In this document: piece after piece, positions 1 through 6,496 of the stretch
How positions within the stretch are numbered: position 1 is the first letter of the stretch
How the letters are laid out: each line of letters starts with the position of its first letter
Origin: an uncultured Oxalobacteraceae bacterium
GTDB taxonomy: Bacteria; Pseudomonadota; Gammaproteobacteria; Burkholderiales; Burkholderiaceae_D
DNA length: 7,802 nt
Direction: 5' to 3'
NCBI GenBank assembly: GCA_937996605.1
Contig: CALKVB010000604.1
Span: 1-7,802, forward strand
Notes under the pieces: generated by a model
The model's database searches: none
Told to the model about the DNA's origin: nothing
Seen by the model: the letters and a program-made list of their open reading frames with translations, nothing else
Position numbers and translations under genes: made by a program

Positions 1-1
1 C

Positions 2-1666
2 GCGGCTGGGATCATTTCGGCGAATTTGATTTCTTTACACGTCCATCCTTTCCGTAGCTTTTACAATGAGTTAGCGATCGTCGTCGGTTTGCTATTTGCA
101 TTTTTGGCGTATTTGTTCTCGCATCGGGAGAAGGTATTCTTACCAGGTATTTTGCTTCTACCTGTTTCGATTCTGCTGATGCTCTGTTTGCATGCAATTG
201 TCTTGCTTTACTCTGGACAATCAGTATTCATTGCAGCCATGTATCTAGCCTTGGCTTGCATAGCGATCATTTTTGGCGCTAACTATTGTTCGGATGATGT
301 TAGCAGAGAGCGTTTTTGTTTTGCCTTCGCTTCAGCCCATTTGTTTGCGGCGCTCATATCAGTTGCGATTGAAGTGATTCAGATTCTCGAATTCGATCTA
401 CGACCGTTTGCGATGTATTTGACGATTCAGGGGCAAACTGGAGTGCGGCCTTATGCGAATCTCGCGCAACCCAATCAATTGGCGCTCTTACTTTGTTTTG
501 GTATCGCATCGCTTTGGTGGCTAAATCAGCGAAAGTGCTTAAATAATTTGATTTCTTTTTTTGTGGCGATGGCGTTAGTGTTTGGGTTGGTGCTTACCCA
601 ATCGCGAATCGCTTGGATCATTTTGCCATTGTTTTTGCTATTTGCTAGTTCGGGTTTGTTTGGCCAGCAAAGGAAAAGTTTTTGGTTGTTATTGGCACTC
701 TTCACTTTGTATATTTTGCTGACGTGGTATTTGCCGGAAATTTCTAGCATGCTCGGCTACTCGAGTGGATCTGTGGTGGAGCGAGTCAGTGGGCGTTCAG
801 AGCGCACGGTATTGAGCGAACAAGCGATTGAAATGATACGTATGCACCCATGGCTGGGAATTGGATGGGCAAAGTTTGGTGCTTATCAAGTGCAAATTGG
901 TGCTGACTTTTCACCGTCTATTTACGCAGAACACTCGCACAACCTGGTATTGAATCTAGCTGCGGAACTGGGCTTGCCGTTTGCGATTGTTTTTTTTGGT
1001 GGAATCTTAGTGTGGCTGGTGAAGGTTTGCTGCACAAAACAAATGCGACTAAATACAGAAATTAGTTTAGCGCTGCTTTTTTTTATTGCCGTCGGTGTAC
1101 ATAGTCTAGTTGAATTTCCACTTTGGTATACCTTCGTCTTGTTACCGATCGCTTTGCTTCTCGGTATGGTTCATCAACACCGTTGGCAAGCTCGCTGGCA
1201 AATATCGCGCACTTACTTAGTATTTATCTCGATAGGTGGTTTAATTGCCACCGCGGCTTTTACTTACGACTATCAGCGGACTGTTGAAGGTTTTCAGGCT
1301 TTTCGTCAAACTTCGGATTTCGCAAAAGTCGATTCAAAAAAGGTGAAGAAACCAAGCTTCACACTGTTACCGGATTTTTTTGACTATTTTGAGTTGCTGC
1401 TTATCTCACCCAGTGCAGGAATGTCGAAAGAAGATATTGAATTTGTGGAGCAGGGAAGTAGACGTTTTGGTTTTGTCCACATTCTGAATAAGCTGGCAGA
1501 AGTTTATGTGCTAAATGGACGCCAGCAGGATGCTGTGCGCACGATGATGACCTTGCATCGTTTGCACCCTTTCTACTACGCCGAATACCATAGTTATTGG
1601 CAGAAACTTGCTGAGAAGGACCAGCGCTTCGCACTTATCCTTCGTGAAATGCCGATCAGTGATTAG
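2..1666 (+). CDS. PglL-type O-oligosaccharyltransferase / O-antigen ligase (Wzy_C family), 5'-truncated
   Basis: Polytopic inner-membrane protein, most likely transferring a lipid-linked oligosaccharide to pilin or other periplasmic proteins (PglL-like), or to lipid A core (WaaL-like). The frame is open to the left edge; the only start-like codon near it is TTG at 26. The residues before that TTG look like the end of a first membrane helix, so the true start is probably outside the window. Seen: many hydrophobic helices over roughly the first 400 residues; the family-typical NLAQPNQLA segment (about 455-484); EHSHN in the large periplasmic loop (929-943), as in Wzy_C proteins; and HSLVEFPLWY (from 1100), typical of the PglL branch. 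A hydrophilic, TPR-like C-terminal part of about 130 residues follows, as in proteins with a Wzy_C_2 region. The stop overlaps the moaC stop by 4 nt on the opposite strand. The family is confident. Acceptor and glycan cannot be read from sequence; no pilin gene is visible here. Confidence 0.85.
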   Translation, partial: AAGIISANLISLHVHPFRSFYNELAIVVGLLFAFLAYLFSHREKVFLPGILLLPVSILLMLCLHAIVLLYSGQSVFIAAMYLALACIAIIFGANYCSDDVSRERFCFAFASAHLFAALISVAIEVIQILEFDLRPFAMYLTIQGQTGVRPYANLAQPNQLALLLCFGIASLWWLNQRKCLNNLISFFVAMALVFGLVLTQSRIAWIILPLFLLFASSGLFGQQRKSFWLLLALFTLYILLTWYLPEISSMLGYSSGSVVERVSGRSERTVLSEQAIEMIRMHPWLGIGWAKFGAYQVQIGADFSPSIYAEHSHNLVLNLAAELGLPFAIVFFGGILVWLVKVCCTKQMRLNTEISLALLFFIAVGVHSLVEFPLWYTFVLLPIALLLGMVHQHRWQARWQISRTYLVFISIGGLIATAAFTYDYQRTVEGFQAFRQTSDFAKVDSKKVKKPSFTLLPDFFDYFELLLISPSAGMSKEDIEFVEQGSRRFGFVHILNKLAEVYVLNGRQQDAVRTMMTLHRLHPFYYAEYHSYWQKLAEKDQRFALILREMPISD

Positions 1667-2199
1667 GTCTTGGCATCCACCTCAGCATCGATGTCAGCGA
1701 GCCACTCACCAGATTTACCACCTCGTTTTTCCAATACACGAATGTCGCTCATCACCATACCTCGATCGACCGCTTTACACATATCGTAAATGGTGAGGAG
1801 TGCGACTTGGACTGCGGTTAGGGCTTCCATTTCGACGCCAGTTTGACCGCGCGTTTCTACCTGCGCAGTGCATTCAATCGCCTGTGTTGATTCCTTTACT
1901 GCGAAGTCTATCGTGACACGTGTTAAGGCCAGTGGGTGGCATAATGGAATCAGATCGCTAGTGCGTTTTGCCCCCATAATGGCGGCGACTCTGGCGATCC
2001 CAAGCACGTCACCTTTTTTAGCATTGCCTTCGGTGATCATCTGTAAGGTGCTTTGTTTCATACGAATCTTCCCACGAGCAACCGCAACTCGATGCGTGCT
2101 CGCTTTATCGCCAACGTCCACCATATGCGCCTGTCCAGTCTCGTCAAAGTGTGTAAATGATTCTGAAACCAATGAATCTGCGGATGATTTGTTAGGCAT
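1663..2199 (-). CDS. moaC: Cyclic pyranopterin monophosphate synthase MoaC
   Basis: Cytoplasmic enzyme of molybdenum cofactor biosynthesis. It converts the MoaA product (3',8-cyclo-7,8-dihydro-GTP) to cyclic pyranopterin monophosphate. The 178-residue protein aligns throughout with E. coli MoaC (161 aa), with about 11 extra N-terminal residues. Seen: AHMVDV (24-29), KKGDV (61-65), the AKRTSDLIPLCHPL signature (77-90), TGVEMEALTA (120-129), YDMCKAV (138-144) and a GGKSG tail (160-164). Residues matching the known active site are present: K62, H88, D139, K142 and K158 (E. coli K51, H77, D128, K131, K147). The ATG at 2199 is used; no clear Shine-Dalgarno precedes it, only an A/T-rich leader. It stands alone, divergent from the protease gene, with no other moa gene in view. 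Confidence 0.97.
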   Translation of the reverse strand: MPNKSSADSLVSESFTHFDETGQAHMVDVGDKASTHRVAVARGKIRMKQSTLQMITEGNAKKGDVLGIARVAAIMGAKRTSDLIPLCHPLALTRVTIDFAVKESTQAIECTAQVETRGQTGVEMEALTAVQVALLTIYDMCKAVDRGMVMSDIRVLEKRGGKSGEWLADIDAEVDAKT

Positions 2200-2304
2200 A
2201 GATGAACAAAAAAATTAATTGTGAGTTAAGATAAGCAATCAAGCATGCGTATATACAATGCGTTTGGTAATTGTCTGTTGTGAAGTTTTTGTGATCATAT
2301 CACC
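2200..2304. promoter_or_regulatory. Divergent moaC / M48-protease intergenic region
   Basis: This 105-nt spacer must hold the promoters of both divergent genes. For the rightward gene, TACAAT at 2254-2259 is a fair -10, but no good -35 lies 16-18 nt upstream. It overlaps an 8-bp palindrome GTATATAC (2249-2256), flanked by GCAT (2243-2246) and ATGC (2258-2261), which could be an operator. A leftward promoter for moaC (TTGATT on the minus strand near 2240, A/T-rich -10 near 2215) is only weakly supported. Positions come from reading, not from a scored model. Confidence 0.35.
2291..2303 (+). promoter_or_regulatory. Small inverted repeat abutting the GTG start of the protease gene
   Basis: GTGAT-CAT-ATCAC is a perfect 5-bp inverted repeat with a 3-nt loop, ending one base before the GTG start at 2305. 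It occupies the place where a Shine-Dalgarno sequence would be expected, and none is visible. T5 (2286-2290) and A6 (2308-2313) flank it and could lengthen the stem, leaving the start codon in a bulge. The repeat is seen directly; a role in limiting translation or in binding a regulator is inference. Confidence 0.35.
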
Positions 2305-3999
2305 GTGAAAAAAGAATTTCTGTCTTTTCGTAATAACTTGATGCAGCTCATGATAGCGAGCTGTTTTTCGCTATTAAGCTTGCCTAGCGTAGTGATTGCG
2401 CAAGGGCAATCTCAAAAATTGCCAAGCTTAGGTGATGCTGCCCGTGCTGATTTATCTCCAGTAATGGAAAGAAAATTGGGCGAGCAAGTCATGACCAGTG
2501 TTCGTCGTGATCCTGATTTTATAAATGATGGCCCGGTATCGGAGTACTTGAGCAAACTGGGAAACAGCTTACTCGACAAACGACCTGATGCGCGTGGCGA
2601 AGAACGCTATGATTTTGAGTTTTTTGCGGTGCGTGATCCGGTACTTAACGCCTTCGCTTTTCCGGGGGGATTTATTGGTTTTCATTCGGGGTTGTTATTA
2701 GCTGCGCAAACTGAATCTGAATTAGCTTCGGCGATGGGGCACGAGATAGGTCACGTTTCACAACGCCATATTGCTCGTATGTTAGGGCAACAAAAACAAG
2801 ATGTTTTGATTCCTTTAGCAGCGCTTCTATTGGCAGCTTTGGCTGCGAAGTCTAGTCCCGATGCGGCGATGGCGATGGTGGTTGGTGGTCAGGGGCTAAC
2901 CATACAAAGACAGTTGAGTTTTAGCCGCGATGCCGAGCGCGAGGCGGATCGTATTGGTTTCCAAATTCTCAAAGATGGAGGCTTCGATACCTCGGGTATG
3001 TACGCCTTCTTCGGACGCATGCAACACGCCTCCCGCAACTATAGTGACAATGGGCTGTCTTATTTACGTAGCCATCCCTTAACCACGGAACGTATGGCCG
3101 ATATACAAGGTCGCTTATATGGTGAACGTTATCGTCAAAGAGTTGATGGGCTCGATTTCTATTTGATGCAAGCGCGTGTGCGGGTGCTGCAAGATAGTAA
3201 AGCGCAAGGCCTGATGGATGCCAAAGTCGTGTTTGAAAATCAAATTCAGAACGGTAATGAAGAAAGCCGCTTGAGCGGGAAGTATGGGTTGGCTTTTGTT
3301 GCTTATAAAAAAGCGGACTTCAAACAAGCTGAAACGATATTGAATGAGCTATTGAAAGAGCTTGAACAAAATCCTAAACAGAAAAAGTGGTTGAAGGAAA
3401 TTAGCGCCTTTGCGAGTCTTGCGATTGATATCGAAATTGGCCTTAAGCATGTCGATCAAGCCGTGGCTAAGGCCAAGGCAGCAGTACGAGATTTACCTTT
3501 GGCGCGCGGTATGGTGTACCAATATGCAGATGTGCTGATCGAAGCAAAGCACTATGAAGAAGTGGAGAGTTTTTTGCGTGATCAGATTGCCTTGTACCGT
3601 CGTGATGCGCGTTTGCAGCAAGAGCTCGCGAAAGCTTACGCAGCGCAGAATAAAGAAGCCTTGCAGCATATCGCTTTAGCCGAATCGTATATGTTAGAGG
3701 GTGCTGTGCCTGGCGCGTTACAACAACTAGAAATCGCGCGAACCGCGAAAGACGTGAAGTATTACGATTTGTCGGTCATCGACGCCAAAGAGCGCGAATG
3801 GAAAGAACGTTACAAAGAAGAGATTGAAGCAGAAAAGAAACGCGGTGACTCTCGTTCAAATTTGAGTATCCAAAGCCAGCGTTTGGATGGAAGTGGCTTA
3901 GCAAATATGTCAACGATAAATGAGACTAAATCGAATTCTCAAATGACGAATAGGGCTCAAGGTTTCTCGTCGATGGCGGCTAAACGTGGCTTAGATTGA
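2305..3999 (+). CDS. bepA: BepA-like M48 family zinc metalloprotease with C-terminal TPR region
   Basis: Periplasmic zinc protease/chaperone of the BepA (YfgC) type. In E. coli this protein works with the BAM complex and degrades or helps fold stalled outer-membrane proteins such as LptD. Seen: a signal peptide (basic start, hydrophobic core about 12-26, likely cleavage after V-I-A, residue 32); HEIGH zinc motif (H146, E147, H150); third ligand in EREAD (E213); and HPLTTERMADI, whose H257 matches the fourth-ligand histidine of BepA. Helical repeats that look like TPRs follow from about 285 to 500. At 564 residues it is longer than E. coli BepA (487), mainly through a charged, then Ser/Asn/Gln-rich tail after about residue 495. 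The GTG start keeps the basic n-region; a stop in frame at 2281-2283 rules out much extension. ATG 2341 is a weaker alternative. The last 43 nt overlap the gene on the other strand. Confidence 0.92.
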   Translation: MKKEFLSFRNNLMQLMIASCFSLLSLPSVVIAQGQSQKLPSLGDAARADLSPVMERKLGEQVMTSVRRDPDFINDGPVSEYLSKLGNSLLDKRPDARGEERYDFEFFAVRDPVLNAFAFPGGFIGFHSGLLLAAQTESELASAMGHEIGHVSQRHIARMLGQQKQDVLIPLAALLLAALAAKSSPDAAMAMVVGGQGLTIQRQLSFSRDAEREADRIGFQILKDGGFDTSGMYAFFGRMQHASRNYSDNGLSYLRSHPLTTERMADIQGRLYGERYRQRVDGLDFYLMQARVRVLQDSKAQGLMDAKVVFENQIQNGNEESRLSGKYGLAFVAYKKADFKQAETILNELLKELEQNPKQKKWLKEISAFASLAIDIEIGLKHVDQAVAKAKAAVRDLPLARGMVYQYADVLIEAKHYEEVESFLRDQIALYRRDARLQQELAKAYAAQNKEALQHIALAESYMLEGAVPGALQQLEIARTAKDVKYYDLSVIDAKEREWKERYKEEIEAEKKRGDSRSNLSIQSQRLDGSGLANMSTINETKSNSQMTNRAQGFSSMAAKRGLD

Positions 4000-4571
4000 T
4001 ATGCTTTTTCTTGCATGAGTTTGGCGAGAGTGTTGAACTGAACTGGAATCGAAGCACCACGCCAATGAAGGCTGAGTGTGCCCTCGCAATGGTTTGTTTC
4101 GATGATTGTGCTCAACTGATCGTCGCTGATTTTTTCTTCATTCAGACGCAGTAGGGCGATAGTGTCGAGCAAATCTCTATCATCGACTTGCGCCAATTTT
4201 TCGCCCGCTTGAATCACCACATTCCCATCTTGCAAGAGATAGGCAAGTTCCAGCATGTCGATCATTTCGCCATTTTGTAAACGCCACTGTTGAGTTGGTA
4301 GTAATTGCGCAATGTAAGGTGTCGCTTCTAAATCGACATAGACTTTTTGTGGGCCGTTCTGAAAGTACCAACAACCGTGGGCATCGACCCCGTAATTTCG
4401 ATTGATAAATTGTTGAAGTGCGCTATTGCGTATGGTGTCACCCACTAAGTTTAAAGCTTGTGCCCGCTCATCGCGCATGCGCCAGTTGCCACGCGCATCG
4501 AGTGCGAGCCAAGCGTAGCAGTGAGGCACCTTGGGCCATTTGGCCATGGCCGCTTTAACAATATCATCCAT
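3957..4571 (-). CDS. Conserved protein of unknown function (betaproteobacterial DUF-type)
   Basis: Soluble protein of 204 residues from ATG 4571, with no signal peptide or membrane helix. The N-terminal stretch MDDIVKAAMAKWPKVPHCYAWLALD resembles, from memory, a domain-of-unknown-function family common in Burkholderiales; I cannot fix its Pfam number. Seen: aromatic-rich N-terminal half (KWPKVPHCYAWLALDARG, then CWYFQNGPQKVYVDLEATPY) followed by a more acidic, helical C-terminal half. I recognise no catalytic motif. The ATG lies inside the end of the YheT-type hydrolase gene (8-nt overlap with its TGA at 4564-4566), so translational coupling is likely. A TTG at 4580 in frame would add three residues. 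It is the last gene of the leftward cluster, and its 3' end overlaps the protease gene by 43 nt. Function unknown. Confidence 0.85.
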   Translation of the reverse strand: MDDIVKAAMAKWPKVPHCYAWLALDARGNWRMRDERAQALNLVGDTIRNSALQQFINRNYGVDAHGCWYFQNGPQKVYVDLEATPYIAQLLPTQQWRLQNGEMIDMLELAYLLQDGNVVIQAGEKLAQVDDRDLLDTIALLRLNEEKISDDQLSTIIETNHCEGTLSLHWRGASIPVQFNTLAKLMQEKAYQSKPRLAAIDEKP

Positions 4572-5520
4572 GTTGATCAAGGTATGTCAGCATGCGTTGC
4601 GGTAACCAAGTCAGTTTGCCGGGGAAAGGACTTTGTGCAAATCCGACATGACCGCCATGTTCAGGAAATTCTAACTGCACCGCGGGGGCTGCATTTTGCG
4701 GTAAAAAGTGTGCAGGTAAAAATGGGTCATTTTTCGCATTGAGAACGAGTGTGGGGATGCAAATGTCATTGAGCACCAAACGTGCGCTGGCGCGGTGCCA
4801 ATAATCTTGAACATCACGGTAACCGTGTAAAGGCGCGGTGACAACGTTATCAAATTCAAATAAATTTTTGGCGCTAAGCATCGCGGCTTTGTCGAACAAG
4901 CCTGGAAACTGTTCGAGCTTTGCTAGGCATTTCGGTTTTAAAGTTTGCAAGAATTTTTGGGTATAAACCCAATTAAATCCGCGTGACAAAGTGGCGCCAC
5001 TATTGGTGAGATCGAGCGGAGCGGACACTGCACAAGCCGCATCAACGATGCTGGCCGATTGTTGTGATTCGCCCAGCCAACGGAGTAAAGCATTGCCGCC
5101 GAGTGAAACGCCAGCGGCATAGAATTTCGCTTGCGGATATCGCGCTTTGAATTCGTGATGAAGGCGTCGCAATATCCAGTTAACTTCCTGAGAATCGCCT
5201 GAATGATAGAAACGCGGCGCATGATTTGGGGCGCCAGAACATCCACGGAAATGTGGTATTACACCATGCCAGCCACGCTCCTTGATTGCTGCCATGGTGG
5301 CGCGAGCATAATGACTATCACTTGATCCTTCGAGGCCATGGAAAAGTGCCAACATCGGTTGGCCGGGTTTTCCTTCAATGAAATCGAGATCGATAAAATC
5401 ATGATCGGGAGTCGTCCAACGCTCGCGTCGGAATTGCAAACTAGGTTTGCGCATGAACAGCGCAGGCACGATAGTCTGAAGGTGGCCGCCAGGTAACCAG
5501 TTTGGAGAAATGTATTGCAT
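4564..5520 (-). CDS. yheT: YheT-type alpha/beta-fold hydrolase
   Basis: Alpha/beta hydrolase of the YheT/EMB8/ABHD1-3 group; these are putative carboxylesterases whose natural substrate is not settled. From ATG 5520 it has 318 residues. Seen: WLPGGHLQT near the N terminus (family hallmark), FHGLEG (60-65, oxyanion region), HFRGCSG (90-96), nucleophile elbow GVSLGGN with S139, acid in KNDPF (D265) and EHGGHVGF with catalytic H291. All triad residues are present and order and length fit E. coli YheT. A GTG at 5541, sharing one base with the TAG stop of the upstream gene, would add seven residues. I prefer the ATG because relatives tend to begin just before the PxWLPGGHLQT motif, but neither has a clear Shine-Dalgarno. 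No signal peptide, so probably cytoplasmic. It overlaps the next gene by 8 nt. Confidence 0.92.
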   Translation of the reverse strand: MQYISPNWLPGGHLQTIVPALFMRKPSLQFRRERWTTPDHDFIDLDFIEGKPGQPMLALFHGLEGSSDSHYARATMAAIKERGWHGVIPHFRGCSGAPNHAPRFYHSGDSQEVNWILRRLHHEFKARYPQAKFYAAGVSLGGNALLRWLGESQQSASIVDAACAVSAPLDLTNSGATLSRGFNWVYTQKFLQTLKPKCLAKLEQFPGLFDKAAMLSAKNLFEFDNVVTAPLHGYRDVQDYWHRASARLVLNDICIPTLVLNAKNDPFLPAHFLPQNAAPAVQLEFPEHGGHVGFAQSPFPGKLTWLPQRMLTYLDQHG

Positions 5521-5540
5521 AAGGTGTCTGTCAGCAGGCA

Positions 5541-5972
5541 CTAGTGAAGTATGCTGGCTTTGAATAAATCGAGCGGTGCTTTACCCGCAGCGACCGATGC
5601 ATGATGGGTTGTAATGCGCCAGCCTTTTGGCGTTTTGATGTACACGTTAGTCGCAATTATGTGTACATCTTGTGCGGCTTCGATCCCACTGTGAAAAGTT
5701 TCAACCACACTGTGCACCGCCGTTAGCATATTGTGAATGGCGTGCAGCTGGGTCGTGTGGATATGTACACTGCCATTTTCAAAAATAGTTTCCCAAGAGG
5801 CGCGAATTTCAGCGTGGCCAATTAGGCGCGGAGAGTTCGGATGCACGCAGACGATCTCTTCATCATCGGCCCATAGCGACATTAATCCTTCGATGTCGCC
5901 GCGTGAAATAGCGTCATAGAATGCGACCTCGAGTTCGTCGGCACTTCCGTTAAACTGTTTTTTTGCAGGCAT
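5541..5972 (-). CDS. NTF2-like / SnoaL-type (DUF4440, SgcJ/EcaC-like) protein
   Basis: Small cytoplasmic protein of 143 residues with the cone-shaped NTF2-like fold expected from its pattern: an N-terminal helix with FYDAISRGDIEGLMSLWADDEE (about 18-39), a VCVHPNSPRLIGHAEIRASW segment (41-60), then alternating beta strands ending in GWRITTHHAS (117-126). The family includes ketosteroid-isomerase-like enzymes and many ligand-binding proteins, so the reaction cannot be inferred. The HPNSPRLIG stretch and paired His near the end line the pocket in many relatives, which suggests a small-molecule ligand or reaction. Start ATG 5972 has GGAA about 5 nt upstream. Its TAG stop is 20 nt before the preferred hydrolase start (or shares a base with the alternative GTG), and it lies 44 nt after the zinc-finger gene, consistent with co-transcription. 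Confidence 0.85.
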   Translation of the reverse strand: MPAKKQFNGSADELEVAFYDAISRGDIEGLMSLWADDEEIVCVHPNSPRLIGHAEIRASWETIFENGSVHIHTTQLHAIHNMLTAVHSVVETFHSGIEAAQDVHIIATNVYIKTPKGWRITTHHASVAAGKAPLDLFKASILH

Positions 5973-6001
5973 AGATTTCCGACGAAATAATGGGCAACTA
6001 G

Positions 6002-6024
6002 TTTAGTGGCTCTGATTTAGTGGC
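6002..6024. repeat. 14-bp-period direct repeat at the end of the zinc-finger gene
   Basis: TTTAGTGGC occurs at 6002-6010 and again at 6016-6024, spanning the TAA stop (6017-6019) of the zinc-finger gene. It looks like a small tandem duplication of 14 bp. No coding consequence is visible, since the stop is intact. Confidence 0.5.
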
Positions 6025-6214
6025 CTTTAATTACGGCACCTGGTGCGAGTGTGTAAGTCGTACCACAATAGGAGCAGGTCGCGCTGCCGCCATGAGACAA
6101 GTCGAGAAATACTTTCGGATGCGAAGACCACAAAGGCATCGCTGGGTTAGGGCAGTGTGCTGGTAAGTCTTTGGCTTGCAGTTCAACAGGAGCGGCGTTT
6201 GGCTTCGCTGACAT
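6017..6214 (-). CDS. CHCC-type zinc-finger protein (zf-CHCC family)
   Basis: Short 65-residue protein with one zf-CHCC domain, the fold also found in the NDUFS6 subunit of mitochondrial complex I. Seen: the ligand set C21, H32, C47 and C50 in the order C-x10-H-x14-C-x2-C, with the typical context HPKVFLDL (32-39) and CSYCGTTYTL (47-56). The first ~18 residues are Ala/Lys/Pro-rich and probably flexible. Bacterial members are widespread in proteobacteria but lack an established role. Start ATG 6214 is firmly supported by a strong Shine-Dalgarno (AGGAGA on the minus strand, about 6 nt upstream). It is the first gene of the leftward cluster and so the likely point of promoter control. Confidence 0.92.
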   Translation of the reverse strand: MSAKPNAAPVELQAKDLPAHCPNPAMPLWSSHPKVFLDLSHGGSATCSYCGTTYTLAPGAVIKGH

Positions 6215-6496
6215 GGTGTTCTCCTAAATTGGGAAAATGCGTGGGATGTAAATAGAGAAGATCCAAACCTTAGACAATCATTGGGTCTGCTCGATCACAA
6301 TAATGTGCGCAATTTTAACGGATTCTGCTGTGCTTGAGGAGACTGGGTGCGTAAGGTGCTTTCAAACAGAGCTGTAAGTGGTCGCGATGATGAAGGGGAT
6401 GCATGCTTAATCATCGTCAAACTCGGGCAAGTGTTGAGAATGCCGTTACAATAGCGGTTTCGTGTCTTTCTTTCGCGTTGAAACGCATTCCCGCTC
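6215..6496. promoter_or_regulatory. Divergent zinc-finger / azlC intergenic region
   Basis: This 282-nt region separates the leftward operon from azlCD. On the minus strand TAAAAT (6312-6317, within GTTAAAATTGCGC) is a typical -10 with a weak -35, giving about 90 nt of leader for the zinc-finger gene. On the plus strand TACAAT (6447-6452, followed by AGCGG) is a good -10 for azlC with no convincing -35. Between them lie a 7-bp inverted repeat CGATGAT/ATCATCG (6385-6391 and 6410-6416) and a 35-codon ORF (listed separately). azlC itself has no clear Shine-Dalgarno. Confidence 0.5.
6347..6454 (+). CDS. Possible short leader ORF upstream of azlC (35 codons)
   Basis: A GTG at 6347 sits 5 nt after GAGGAG (6336-6341), the best ribosome-binding sequence between the two operons. 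It opens a 35-codon frame ending in TAG at 6452-6454, 42 nt before azlC. The peptide has 11 Leu/Ile/Val of 35, with LIIVKLGQVL at residues 21-30 (7 of 10). Branched-chain codons upstream of a branched-chain amino acid exporter recall attenuation leaders, but this may be chance. The frame also ends inside the TACAAT -10 candidate of azlC; if that is the only promoter, the ORF is not on the azlC message. No homologue is known to me. Confidence 0.22.
   Translation: MRKVLSNRAVSGRDDEGDACLIIVKLGQVLRMPLQ

Noticed and set aside
26..28. TTG at 26 as the true start of the first gene
   Set aside because: The frame is open to the window edge and the upstream residues look like the end of a membrane helix, so the gene more likely begins outside the window.
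1608..2218. Plus-strand open frames antisense to moaC
   Set aside because: moaC matches its family over its full length with all active-site residues, so the opposite-strand frames are shadows.
4001..4016. ATGC/GCAT hairpin with a T-rich loop after the protease stop as a terminator
   Set aside because: Only 4 bp of stem, T-run in the loop instead of after the stem, and it lies within the coding region of the opposite gene.
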